A stretch of DNA of 64,000 nucleotides, taken from NCBI GenBank assembly GCA_947561395.2, contig OX387186.1:47697220-47761219 (forward strand). The letters are read 5' to 3'. Origin of the DNA: Buxus sempervirens. Its lineage: Eukaryota; Streptophyta; Magnoliopsida; Buxales; Buxaceae. Below the pieces are notes generated by a model. It searched no databases and was not told the DNA's origin. It worked only from the letters and a program-made list of their open reading frames with translations. Within the stretch, counting starts at the first letter, position 1; the number at the start of each line of letters is the position of its first letter. Made by a program: the position numbers and the translations under genes. This document shows, in pieces, positions 11,416 through 23,400 of this stretch.

Positions 11416-13699
11416 TGTAACGCCCCGAATCCGTGTTGTTCAATAAAGATATAACACGTCTCACGGAGTGTTAGGTAAGGATCTTAATCATTTGTGATCG
11501 TTGGATAGTCACCTAACTAAAACATATCAGAGTGCACAATCATACTTTATCTAAGAATTCAATATTCAAAACTTAACTAAGATTCAAATGGCACAACCTC
11601 AATGGTCTTTATTACACCTCAATCATTCAAATTATTCAAAGTTCAATTCAAAATAACCTACAAGTCTAAGGGATGTAATAGTAGTCTTCCTCCCTATAAG
11701 TCTCAGTCGGATCTACCCCAATGGTCGCCTCACCTCGAGTATCTGAAAAACAAAACAAAAACAATAAAGTGAGATACGAATATCTCAGCGAGTAGCATAT
11801 GCATGCAGAAATAGTGAACCGCAATTCAAATTATGCATCGATTAACATCCCGTACGATTAAGCAACTAATACAATTTCCAAGTTTAAAAACCAAAACCAA
11901 TAATCGTTTCTAATCACATTTCAATTCAATACGGCAACACATCGATTGGTCAATGTCATGAATATTGTTAAGTTGATAAATTAAACATGCTAAGTAGACA
12001 CTTCACACCTCCATGTACACAGTTCCGGCCTACTCAGGGTTTCGTCATCCAATGCCGGCCTACTCCCCGGGTTTCGGCATTGACAACAGGCCTACTCGGG
12101 GTTTCTGGCTGCTCTACACTGGTCGTAGCAACACACAAGGCCATGTAATTTCAACAACCAACAATAACATTACATTACTAAGTTTAAGCATGGATCCAGG
12201 ACAAGCTAAACCAAAATAGTAAACCAACGTAAAACACAACTCTGACTTCAAAGCAAAACAACACGTTCAACATCATGTATAACTCAACCAGTTCACCACA
12301 CGTCCCTCTGGACCAAAACAGTACCTCATGTATCTCCAGCAATTACTCACAATTCACAACACATGTTCATTTGTAATAAAACCTTTTACTTACACCAAAA
12401 GAATTCTTTACAATACATTTCAGAAACTTGCAATCAAGTAAAAATCAGATGAAATAAATTCGCATTCAAGTACAGTATATAATAACAGGAACCTAAGTCA
12501 GGGACTCCTAGGGTTAGGTACAATGAGATCATCTATCATTAGCCCTTTCGAAATAATCTTGGATGCTTCTAAAAATTTCCAGAATTTCCACTTACATTCT
12601 CAAGGAAAATTTAATAGAGAATAATGTTTCTAAAGTCCTAAACAAATCATTAGTCAAGTGCTCGAACTCTCAGAATCATCAAAACCAGCTTAATTGGGAT
12701 AAAACTCTACTTCGGCAAATTTTAGGACCATGCGCTAACCTCTAGCGCTAGGCGCGAGGTCGGCGGATAGGTTGCTGGTTAAAAAAATTAGTATGCGCTT
12801 ACTTAAATCGAGTGGGCGTGAGATAAGCGTGAACTTCGCGCACGCTTTGTGCGAAATGAGCGGATATAAAATTAAGTCCGCGCGAGCTAGGCGCGAACTA
12901 GGCGCGAGCTCGGCGGATAGAAATCAAGTCCTTGCTCCCACTACCCGCAGTTGGCGCCAGTTAGCGCCAACTCGGCGGATACTAACCTGGAATTTCGACT
13001 CTCTGTTATTTCTAGATCTACATGACTAGCTGGAATTTTTCTCTCTATAACAATTTTCCTAGTCTCCTAATATCCCCAGAATACATTTAAACCACTTTTG
13101 AAATTAATCTAAACACATTTTAATTTATCATCATTTGTACTAAAGAAACTCACACTCAGACGATCTTCTTCCAGAAATCCCTCATGCATCAGAATAAACT
13201 CACGAATAAAATACGAAAACCCAGTTTTAAAACGATGCTACTCACCTTTTGCACGCTTATATCCCAGCAAAAATAACTATTCGAACCACGGCCGATCACC
13301 TACGGTCATCCGCCTGTTTGCTATCGCCGCCCAGATGATCCTCGGGTCGCAAGAGTAAAAACCCTCTAAAACCCTTGATCACGAACACAACAAAACAGCT
13401 GGATCTCTCAAAGTTTCCCTTCTCTTCCCAACGAAACCTAGATCGCAAATCAGGTAGCTGCAATCGCCAATCGTCTTCAGTTACGAGAGTATACGAGTAT
13501 TCAAAAAAATAAAACCTAATTTTCCTTAAGTATTAATACCTTCCATATGTAGATTGCCGCTCGACAACCTTTGAAATTCCCTGATTCCGTGTGTGCTCGC
13601 CCACCGAAATCCCTACATATACCCACATCTACTTAAGTTGATACGTCCACATAATTAATTTAAATAAAAATAATTCTTAGCAAAAATCGGGGTTTTACA
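11416..13699. mobile_element. solo-LTR-like retrotransposon remnant (2.3 kb)
   Basis: The unit begins TGTAACGCCCCGA and ends TCGGGGTTTTACA, the inverted TG...CA termini of LTRs, and is flanked by a perfect 5-bp target duplication, TATTG (11411-11415 and 13700-13704). There is no internal gag/pol signal and only one terminal unit, so a solo LTR of a Ty3/gypsy element with long LTRs fits best. Inside are short repeat clusters: a ccggcctactc-gggtttc motif at 12025-12110, and GC-rich ggcgcgag/ctcggcggata motifs at 12730-12985. It is an old fossil with no coding capacity. Confidence 0.8.
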
Positions 13700-13704
13700 T
13701 ATTG

Positions 13705-14279
13705 TGTTTATGGAATTGATCCTGGTTAATTTTCAGATGAATTTATATTGTATTTGATGGATCTTGATATAATATGCATGAGAATGTTAACATATCAAGT
13801 CATGACTCATGACAAGGCTCGGTTTTGGATCTTTAAATCTAGACATCTGGCATTGGTCTTAGGGCATGATAACGCATGCATGCTACATTTGATGGAGGGA
13901 ATTGGTGCTCAGCTATCTGCTCCCCTTTCTTTGACCAAGGATTCATCTTGTTGAAACGCATGAAAAAGATCCTTTAGTGTTGTGAATCTGTGCAATCTGA
14001 ATAGTAAAGAAAAAATAGAAAATAGAGAGAAGAAGAAGAAGAACACGCAAATTTAAGTGGTTCAGTGATGTGCTTACGTCCACTATATATGGCAAAATTT
14101 TCCACTATATAAAAAAGTTAATTACGGTTACATCAATATATATATATATATATATATATACACTAACCCTAAACCTAATATTTTTAAAATCCCAAAAATA
14201 CCCTTTACTGTACCACGAGAGGCTACTCACCACGCGTCTAACTCGTTCTTTAGCACGAGGGAGGGACCTTAAGGGGCCC
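13705..14279. other. unassigned intergenic sequence with a TA microsatellite
   Basis: 13705-13955 is a coding-like open segment (ALVLGHDNACMLHLMEGIG) that I do not recognise. 13955-14130 resembles the U5/leader type of sequence seen in Copia LTRs (agaagaagaagaacacg...). A (TA)n run lies at about 14135-14161. No element ends could be defined. Confidence 0.35.
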
Positions 14280-15873
14280 TGTTGATTGCCAATTTGGACA
14301 CTACCACAAGTATATGGGTCGTGACAAGTAGAATAGGGCAAACAAGATATTGTATCCACAAGGAGGAGATTCAAATACCAAGTAATCAAATTTCCTATAT
14401 TATTTAGACAACTCCAAATTTAAGTGACAACTTACCTAAATGTTAAACAAAAATGAATTACTAAATTCAAAAGTGATAAATCAAATATGAACGAGTTTTA
14501 GGATTTGGGTTTTATCAATTGGATTCTTTCAATGAATTTACATATGATTGCTTGCATCTATTCCTTGTTAATTAAAATAACCGAATTCCCATGTGCATGT
14601 GCTATCCTCTTTCAAGGTATAACAACCATACAAATATTAATCCTACGTCTACTTTCGTGATCACAGGAGTTAAAATAAGTTCATTAAGATCAGAGGAAAT
14701 CTTAAATGAGAGTCACAAGATTGTGTGATTATTTCTAAACTACACTACCCAGATTTGATGAATTCACCAACTAATGTTGAATTTCCACTTTCGCTCCATC
14801 ATTCAATATCTTAGAAATGCAAGTAATGTCCAATTAATTGCAAGAATAAAATCCGAATCCATCAAATTAATTAACAAAGAATGTATCACAATTTCATATG
14901 TAAAGTCAAATTCGAAATCCAATGATTACATCCAAACCCTAGAATAAGAAAACTAGCCACTCATGTCTAACAAAATAATCCAACAACCATTAAAATACGA
15001 ATCCAACATCAAAGTTCTACAATCCAAATATCAAAACAATAAAAATAGAAGAAGAAGAAAGAGATGAAGAACTCTTTTTTGTAGAAGCCGATCCTTGCTG
15101 AAGAAATTGTCCTTCTTCTTCCTCCTCTTCTAATTCCTTGTGCTCCAGTCTCTCCCTCTTCAAAGTCCAATCTCCCCAGCCATAAACGTGCCTCCTCCCT
15201 TTTTACTTCTTTCCATAAGGCTAAATCCTCAAATCAAGGCACTTTCTATTTTTGAGATCCACTAAATTAGCAACTTTCTTCATGCAGTTTGTAACTGAAT
15301 TTAGAGCATATAAACAAACTCAATTGAAGTAGGGCCCTTCATGAAAGTTTTAGGAAAACTTCTTAACTTTCCAAAGCATATAAGTTTGCAATTTTTCGAG
15401 CTCTACAACTCCAGAAGCAGGTCAAATATCAAAACGGGTCTGGGTCGCAACCGTTTTCTAGACAGATTCGAACCTCTCTGTTCTTTCTAATGTTCGGCAC
15501 TTAAGATGGTAGAACTAGGCCTTGGGCTCTCATGAAAGTTGTAGGTCTTTGTCTTATCTTTCCAACAAGATAAAGAGCATCAGAAACCGAGGTCTGTAGC
15601 TCTAGTTATAGCCCAAACACTAAGCAGTACTCTATGTTGATTGGGTCAACCCAGCTGAGTTTTTGCTTATGGCACTAGCTCGAATTTACCCTTTTTCCTC
15701 AGCCCAAATTTAGCTTGAATCATTAGTTAAAGACCTGTAAAATACCAAGAATTCCTAGAAATTAAATAAATGTAAAAGACACACAAAATTCTAATTTAAT
15801 GTCCTAATAAACCTACAAAATACTCTAAAATCACAAAATATGACTAAGAATATGTGTTAAATAATTTCCCACA
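14280..15873. mobile_element. LTR-like remnant (1.6 kb)
   Basis: It starts TGTTGATTGCC and ends AATTTCCCACA, so it has TG...CA termini, and no open frame longer than about 70 codons. The sequence style fits a plant LTR, but I find no matching 5-bp target duplication, so the ends are provisional. It is a fossil. Confidence 0.45.
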
Positions 15874-16279
15874 TCACCTGTGGGAAGAGCATAGCAGAGC
15901 CCACACACACAAGGGAGATAACTTGGCACTTTCTCACCTTTGAATAATCTTAAGTATATTAAAACAGTCCTAACCTAAGTTACTAGAGCAATAATGGCTA
16001 GAGAGCACATGAGTACATGTTTTTGTGCATTTATCTATATATTTATTTATTTTTATTATATTGAACTTGAACTAGATAATCCAAAAAAGGAACATTTTGT
16101 CAAGTAGAAGAGGTTGCTCTATTTATGCAGAGCAATGTTTAGAAGGGAACACCACCTGCTATTTTTACCTTAATCCGTCTCTGCTTTGATTGTGAGATTT
16201 TGCCATGTGGAGCATCTCAAGGTCAGTGTTTTTTCATGTGAATTCCACATGGTAGCATATCACAGCCAAAATAGACACC

Positions 16280-17975
16280 TGTGAGACATGGAAAAAATCA
16301 ATTCTATGACTTCCTAATCATCACACGGGATTGGTTAAAAACAAAGAGTCGCCACCATTCTGTTTAGGTGTGAATGAACACCAAAATATCAAATAAGCAC
16401 AAAAGGCAAATTTAGGGTAAAAATAACCCTATAAAAAAACAACCAGAGATGAGTAAGGGGATTAGGTTATGAACAGGGGAGGTGTTAGGCACCCCTATTC
16501 ATCCACACAAGGTGGTTGCCAGGCATTGTTCATGCTTTTCAAAGGAAAAAAAGGCTTGCTAATCAAAACAAAAGGAAAAGAAAGATAAAAGAATGTATGG
16601 CTTTTTCCCATGTGAATGATCCAATTGATTCTGGATCCTTCTTATGAAAACAAGAGCCATTTACTTGGGCTTCATGATTGACTGAAATCAAGATAAAGAA
16701 AACAAATCTAAAGTGAAAACTTAAAAAATCTGGCTTCAAGTTAAATTCTGGAAATCTAGAAAAAATATGATTTTTATAAAACATTGCAGAATTGAACTTG
16801 AACATTCCAGGATACAGATATATCCCATATTTCACATTAGATCAAGAAATCAAAACCAAAAATACCCACGTTGATGAAGAACATTAAAAGAGGAGAACTT
16901 AGACCGTAGGGTCTTCTCTTAAAAGTGAAAAAAGGACTCAAAAACCACATCATGAAACCCTAGAAGTTACTTTCAGGCTTCTGAATCCAGATCTGTCATA
17001 TAGATCATGATAGATCCAGGATCTTAGCCTAATATCACAAAAAATCACGAAAACAGTGATGTAGGTGCAAAGGTATGAAAAATCCAAATTTTAGAGCACA
17101 TGGGGGTCTACCCTACGGATCCACCTGTTCTCTTTTCTCCTAGCTCTCTCTTCACGTTTTACGACTAAAGAGGATTCTTGAGGTACTTGGAGATAGGTTT
17201 GGGTATACAAACATAATCAAAGGCCTTATTTTAGAACAAAGGAGAAAAACAGATTATGGGGTTCTATTCTAGGGATCTACCTGTTCCCCTTTCCCCTAGC
17301 TCTCTCTTCACGTTTTACGGCTAGAGAGGATTCTTGAGGTACTTGGAGGCAGGTTTAGGAATACCAGTACAAAAAGGCCTTATTCTACAGCAATGGAGAA
17401 GATCAGATTATTTCTAGAATCGAAGATAGAAAATAAAAGGGAAAATGGACTTACTTGGATTGAGCAAGCAGAGCAGTATGGATTCCTCTCTTCACTTGGA
17501 GCTCCTTAGACTTCAAAATTTCGTGGCCCTTTACTTAAGGATCTCACCTCTATTTATAGGCAAACCCAGGGGTATGGCTGGTTTAGAGGGATATACCATG
17601 ATCCCCTAGATTGGATTGAAAATAAGGATAATGCCCATCCATGGCCAACAAGGATAAATAGGATAATTCGGATGAATAAATAAGATAATTCACATATCCC
17701 AGAGATATATTTGGACGCAGATAAGGCTCAGAAATCGAGAAAGGATAAATTCGCACAAAAACCCCCGTGCCTGTATATATATTACGGGCTCGCCCTGCTC
17801 GTATTATTAATACGGGCACGCCGTGCCCGTATATCAACTGCGGGCATGACCAGACCGTAAACAAAATACGGGCATGACCAGTTTAGCCAGATTTTATATT
17901 TTTTTGACCTGTTTCAAATCCCAATTAATATTTTCGATTATTTTCTCATTTTTAGTGCAATTTGGGGTGTCTACA
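16280..17975. mobile_element. LTR-like remnant ending ggggtgtctaca (1.7 kb)
   Basis: On the minus strand it begins TGTAGACACCCCAAATTGC, a widespread start of plant Ty3/gypsy-type LTRs; the other end (near 16280) is less certain. Inside is a tandem duplication of about 155 bases (17103-17258 and 17259-17411, both with ctctctcttcacgttttacg and gaggattcttgaggtacttgg) and a short repeat cluster on the tacgggca motif (17765-17880). No coding capacity was seen. Solo LTR or fragment; fossil. Confidence 0.5.
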
Positions 17976-18052
17976 GTACCAATTCACAAAAAGATAGCAG
18001 AAGATTTCATTTGTGTTTAGAGAGGCTCCCTCTCCTAAGCCATGTTGGATGA

Positions 18053-19391
18053 AGGCTCCGTTTGTTTTGATGTAAAATGTTTTCAGGAAAATCAAAGATT
18101 TTCAATTGTTTAGATGAACATTGAAAAATAGAGTTGAAAATGAAAAATTTTCATTTTCTTATGTTTGGAACAAATGAAAATAATCATGGAAAATGACCTA
18201 AGACTTGTTGTAACCTATTGGCTCAAAAGTTTGGACAAAATAAAGAACCATTAAGAAAGAGTATCTCATCACTTCCCAATCTCACCAAAAGAAAAAAATC
18301 TCATCACTTCCCGACAAAAATTTCATTAGACATCTAAATGCAAATCCTCTGCCAGCAGTAGCCCAGATTCACTCGCATAAATTATTATTATTTTTCATCA
18401 AAAAATAGAAATAAAAAATAAAAAAGTATCCACTGCATCCATGCAATAAAGGTGAGAGGGATTAGGAGATGTAATGGGAATTGTTAGTAGAGGACTTGTA
18501 CTCAGTCATGTTCATCATCGACGAGAAAAATCTAAGTATTTATCTATTCCCGAAACTGAAGTTAAAGTGTTTTGTGAGAAAAGTTATGAACTAGTTTTTA
18601 AGGCGTTGAGAAGCCAAGATGGAGATATCGTCCTGTCTATGGCTGGATAAAGACATCGATGTGGATTCGTTGAACTTCTCCACCCCATCGGCCATTTCCA
18701 TCAATGCATGAGCCATCGATTGCTTGTACAGTCCTCCCCTAAAGAAAAGAAGAAAGCAAATTAAGGTCATAACGTACACAGGAAGATGATAGAAACGTAT
18801 TGTATTCCTATCGGGAACTAAAGCAGAAATGGTGGGGGACTGGAGTAAATTAAACTAATAATTAACATACACTTGGTTGTAAGTGTTGGTAGAGAGGTTA
18901 TCGTAGTTGGAGTAGAAGTTCTTCAGCTTGAGCTGGTTCACCATTTTCCAGATGGGATTGACCGAATCTCCCTCAATTCCTTCTACCCAGTTGGCTCCTA
19001 TCTCCACACTCAAACCAGCGAAGTTGGTCTTGTGACCTCCGATCCTGTTCGTGGCTTCTAGTATCAAGATATCCTTTACACCTGCATCAGAAAGCATTTT
19101 CACAGCAAAAAGCCCTGAAAAACCAGACAGCTTTCAAGGAGGACGATAGAAGCTCGGGTTTTCTTTTTAATCGCTAATAGATAGATACGCTCGATATCGA
19201 GCGTGATTTCATTTTCCGGAAAATGACATACATGATATTGAAAGGTAAGTCATTTTCCAGAAAATTGCTACTTTTTAGGAAAACTGTTTTACATTAGATT
19301 GTATTTTACATGGAAACAAACACTTGAAAATCCTCACTTTACCTTGAAAACATTTTTCGAAAAACATTTTACATCAAAACAAACGGAGCCT
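18053..19391. mobile_element. TIR element carrying a host gene fragment
   Basis: A 31-base perfect inverted repeat bounds the unit: aggctccgtttgttttgatg... at 18053-18083 and its reverse complement at 19361-19391. The interior holds two exons of a polyamine oxidase gene and an 18-base perfect palindrome (19187-19204). Subterminal sequence is rich in cattttcc/ggaaaatg motifs. A non-autonomous DNA transposon with a captured gene piece (Pack-type) is the natural reading. The superfamily is open because no clean target duplication is visible (a 3-bp gaa/taa at most). Confidence 0.7.
18591..19131 (-). pseudogene. polyamine oxidase gene fragment (two exons)
   Basis: Exon A (about 19131-18873) reads VKMLSDAGVKDILILEATNR, IGGHKTNFAGLSVEIGANW and VEGIEGDSVNPIWKMVNQL, ending NTYNQ at a GT donor. 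A 134-base GT-AG intron follows, then exon B (18738-18591) with GGLYKQSMAHALMEMADGVE and ending at a stop. This is the N-terminal FAD-binding part and early substrate domain of plant polyamine oxidases (apoplastic PAO1 type). Only about 130 of some 500 residues are present, the GxGxxG loop upstream is degraded, and the GGR-IHKTNF motif has lost residues. It lies wholly inside the TIR element, so it is a captured, non-functional fragment. Confidence 0.85.
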
Positions 19392-20470
19392 AAATTAAAG
19401 CATAAAAGGTTGCATGGGTGGATTTATTCTGTATTATTTTATTTCAGCTTCTGATTTAATGAAAGCTAATTATAAATTGAATCAAACTAGTTCAGTTTTT
19501 TATTAATTTTTTTAAACAACAAGTGAGCCAACCTAGAAAAACAAGGAAGGAATATGATTATTTTTTGTTTGTTTTGTTTTAATATCGGCATGAGTATATT
19601 GTATTCAAACTCAAATGCAACAACATAATCAAAGCTAGAAATGATAAAATTTGAAATCCAACTCAATATCTTGACAAAGATGTGAAATTTAATTTATCCT
19701 CTTATATTATTATATTTTGTTAGATAATTTTAAATTAATTAAAACTAGTAAGGTGCAGGCGCATTATTGCGAATATGTAAAAAGAAAGGGAAGGAGTAGT
19801 TTTGTAAGTAGTGAAGTGTTAAATGAATCGAAGCAGTTATGACTATTATACCGTATTTATAAATGAATCTTAACAATGATGTGAAAAGGCTTTCTAGGAA
19901 AGGTGTACATTATGGTTAGCATGCTTTCTAAGGGCCCGCCTCGCATTATATGTGATATGTAGATATAAATATAGATTTGTCATATCATCTTATAATATAA
20001 TTTATTTCTAGACTAGTAACAGATAATATAAAATTTAAATTTGAAATCCAACTTGGCAAGTACCTAGAATTTTAGTAGTTGATGTTACAAGTTTTAATTA
20101 GTACAAAGTTGGGAAGTTTACTAAGACAAAAATAATCCGGAAAGCTCTACCAGTGGGACCAGCATCACGTGGGTCCCACTTAACCCGTTAATAGAAATTG
20201 GTACGTGCACCGTAAGATTGCCAAAAACGCTGTTTCCTTGCAAGTGGATCCAGGAGATCTAGGCAGGTCTCCCAGGGTGACGCCGTTTCGTGACAGATCA
20301 GAACAAAAGACCATTGAACCGTGAACGGAGAAGAGGGAAGATCGCGCCAACAACCCTAACCCTCGCTTCATCTGAAGAGAACCTAAACCTAATCGGTTCT
20401 CTTCTGCGAGGGATCAGAAGAGAAAGAAAGGGACGAGACGTGACTCGGAGAAGGAGAAGCAGAGAGGAAT

Positions 20471-23400
20471 ATGGGGAAGAAGAAGAAGAGACCTTCGAAG
20501 GTGTGGTGCTATTACTGCGATCGGGAGTTCGATGACGAAAAGATTCTTGTCCAGCACCAGAAGGCTCGGCACTTTAAGTGCCATGTTTGCCACAAGAAGC
20601 TTTCTACTGCTGGCGGAATGGCCATTCATGTTCTTCAGGTTCATAAGGAGAACGTCACCAAGTACGCTACAGACTCCCTTGGAAATATTGTCGTCATCTA
20701 TCAATTCAGTTTGTTACTGTTACTATATACGGGAAATAATGTTTTGATTCTAATCCTTATTTTTATTTCTTTTGAAATAATCGATTCTCTATGTTTTCCT
20801 TTTTTGTTGTTGATTTGGGTTTGGATTGTTTAGCGTTGCATAATCTTGTAAATTATATCTACATGTCACCTGTTTTAATTAATTGGACTCAGAACTTTAA
20901 ATATCATGGTTTTTCTGCTGTATGATACTTCTGTGTCATGCTGATAAATTTCACTTCGATACATGGGTTAGTATGAAATATGAAAATGTGCTATGATGTT
21001 CTGCAAAACAAGAATTTAAGGAATCATCTGTGAGGGAAAGAGGTCCTTTAAGGAATTATGGAAGATGTTGATGAATTTTTTTTTTTTTTACTTTTTGTTT
21101 TACTCGAAAACCTTGATATGAGAGGATCTTTTCCCCGTAGTTTGAAAATATATGGTTGAAACACTTCTCGTTCAGGGATAGAATCAAGGTCAGTGGAAGG
21201 AAGAACCAATAGAGGTCAGATTAGGTGGGATATAGGTTTTTGAGGTCTTGCAGTTTTATTACAGGACAAACTGCAGGCGTGGCATACAGAATCTTTCTGG
21301 AGTAGTGAGTGATTGTAAGGGCTTTGTGAATGAAAAAACTGAATTTTAGGCTGACAAAATTGGGTGAATTTGAAGATATTCTACAGGTAGAGGAAAACAG
21401 TGAGAAGAAGAAGCCAGAATCAGTTGGATTAAGGAAGGAGATGGGAATCCAGTTTCTTTCAAAGAGGTGCAACAGAAGAGAAATGAAAAATATGCCTTCG
21501 GTAATGTCTGGAAGATCCAGACCTTATATAAAATAATCTCCTGATGGATTTCATTTTTATGTTGTATGAGTCAGATAAAAGAATGCCTTCCAGAATAAAG
21601 GGCTATTGGATGGTTGTCTGTTAAAGCAACATACTCAAAATTTGGAAAGAGTTTAAGGCATTTGAAAACAAAAGAGTGATTGGAATTTATGTTGTGCCAA
21701 AGTTCTGGGACTTATTTATTTATTTTTTCAAAGCTTCCTAGATAAGGCATTTGTCCGTGTTGGTGAATGGGTCTACAGCTGGCTTTTTTGGCATCTAGAA
21801 AGGCCTAAGGCAAGGGGATCCGCTTTCACCCCTTCTCTTCTCCTTAGTAATGGAAGTGTTCAGCAAATTGATGTATAGGGCCTTGCAAATTGGAAGTCTA
21901 GAGGGAGTCGCATTTGGGGGAGATGTTTCTATTAACCACCTATTGTTTGCTGATGATGTTTTAACATTTTGTAGGCCCACTCTCAACCAAGGTATGTGGC
22001 TAAAGGGCATACTTCTCTGTTTCCAGGCTTGTTCGGGGTTGAAGGTTAATCTGGGAAAGAGTGAGATGTTTGAAATTGGAGAGGTACCGAATATCCAAAA
22101 CCTAAGTCTTCTTATGGGGTTTAAAGTGAGCAAGCTTCCAACAACTTATCTAGGAATTCCACTTGGGGTGGGTTATAAGAAAGCCTCAGTTTGGAATCCG
22201 ATTGTAGAAAGGATGGAGAAGAGGCTCTCTTCCTTGGAAAAGTTGTATTCTTTCAAAGGGGGGTAAGTTGACCTTGGTATCTAGTGTGTTAGCAGGCATG
22301 CCTACATACTTAATGTCAATTATGAGTATTCCCTCTTCGATTGCCAAAAGATTGGAACAGATCCAAAGGAGATTCTTATGGGAAGGTCTGGGTGGAGAGT
22401 CTAGATTTCATTTGGTGAATTGGAAAGTTGTGTGCAGGATGAAAAAAGAAGGGAGTCTAGGGATTAGGCCTCTCAAGGTGTTTAATAAAGCATTGCTTCA
22501 AAAATGGGTTTGGAGATACAGCATTGAAAGGGACAATCTATGGAGGAGGGTGGTCCAAGAAAAGTATGGAAATTCTGTCGGGGATTGGCTCCCATGCCAA
22601 TCAAAGGACTCATTTGGGGTAAGCCTATGGAAATGTATAGCTAAGTTGATGGAATCAGTTACAAAAGATTGCAGTTTCTTAGTTGGAAATGGAGCCAAAG
22701 TTTGATTTTGGAATGACATTTGGTGTGGCAATGGGATGTTGAAGGATAAATACCCAAGCCCTTATAATGTTTGTAGAGACGAAGGTGCATTGGTTACTGA
22801 TTATAAGACGACTACCAGTGCTGGTACAGCGTGGAATATAATTCTAAGAAGAAATTTGCTGGACTGGGAGATTAGTAGTTATGAAGAATTACTACAGGAG
22901 GTATATAGTACCTGATTGGAGCAAGGGGAGGACTTGAGGAAGTGGAATTTAAGTAGATCTGGTGTGTTCACGGTTAAAGTAGCATTTGAAATGCTAGCCA
23001 TTTCTGGGTCTTCGTTTCAGGTGAGCCATGTGGTATGGGCAAAGCCTGTACCAAGCAAAGTGAGCTTCTTCATGTGGGCAGCTGCGCTAGACAAGATTCT
23101 AACGGTCAACCACTTAAAGAGTAGAGGGTGGCAACTTCATAACCATTGTATAATGTGTAGGGAAGATGAAGAATCAGATCAGCACCTTTTGGTTCATTGT
23201 AGGGAGGCAAGAACTGTTTGGAACAGAGTTCTTGCAAGATTCAGAATAGTGTGGGTACAACCTGAGAATTTTGCGAAGGTTCTACAAGCTTGGGGGTAGA
23301 GGAAACAAAAATCTAAGAGAGCATTACTGTGGAATATCGCCCCAGCAGCAATCGCATGGGGGATTTGGAATGAAAGAAACCACAGGATTTTTAGAGATAA

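Noticed and set aside
20662-20833. the zinc-finger frame reading on past 20661 to a stop at 20833
   Set aside because: After 20661 it becomes hydrophobic intron-like sequence, while splicing at gtacgc restores the SUF4 protein through the exon at 31886.
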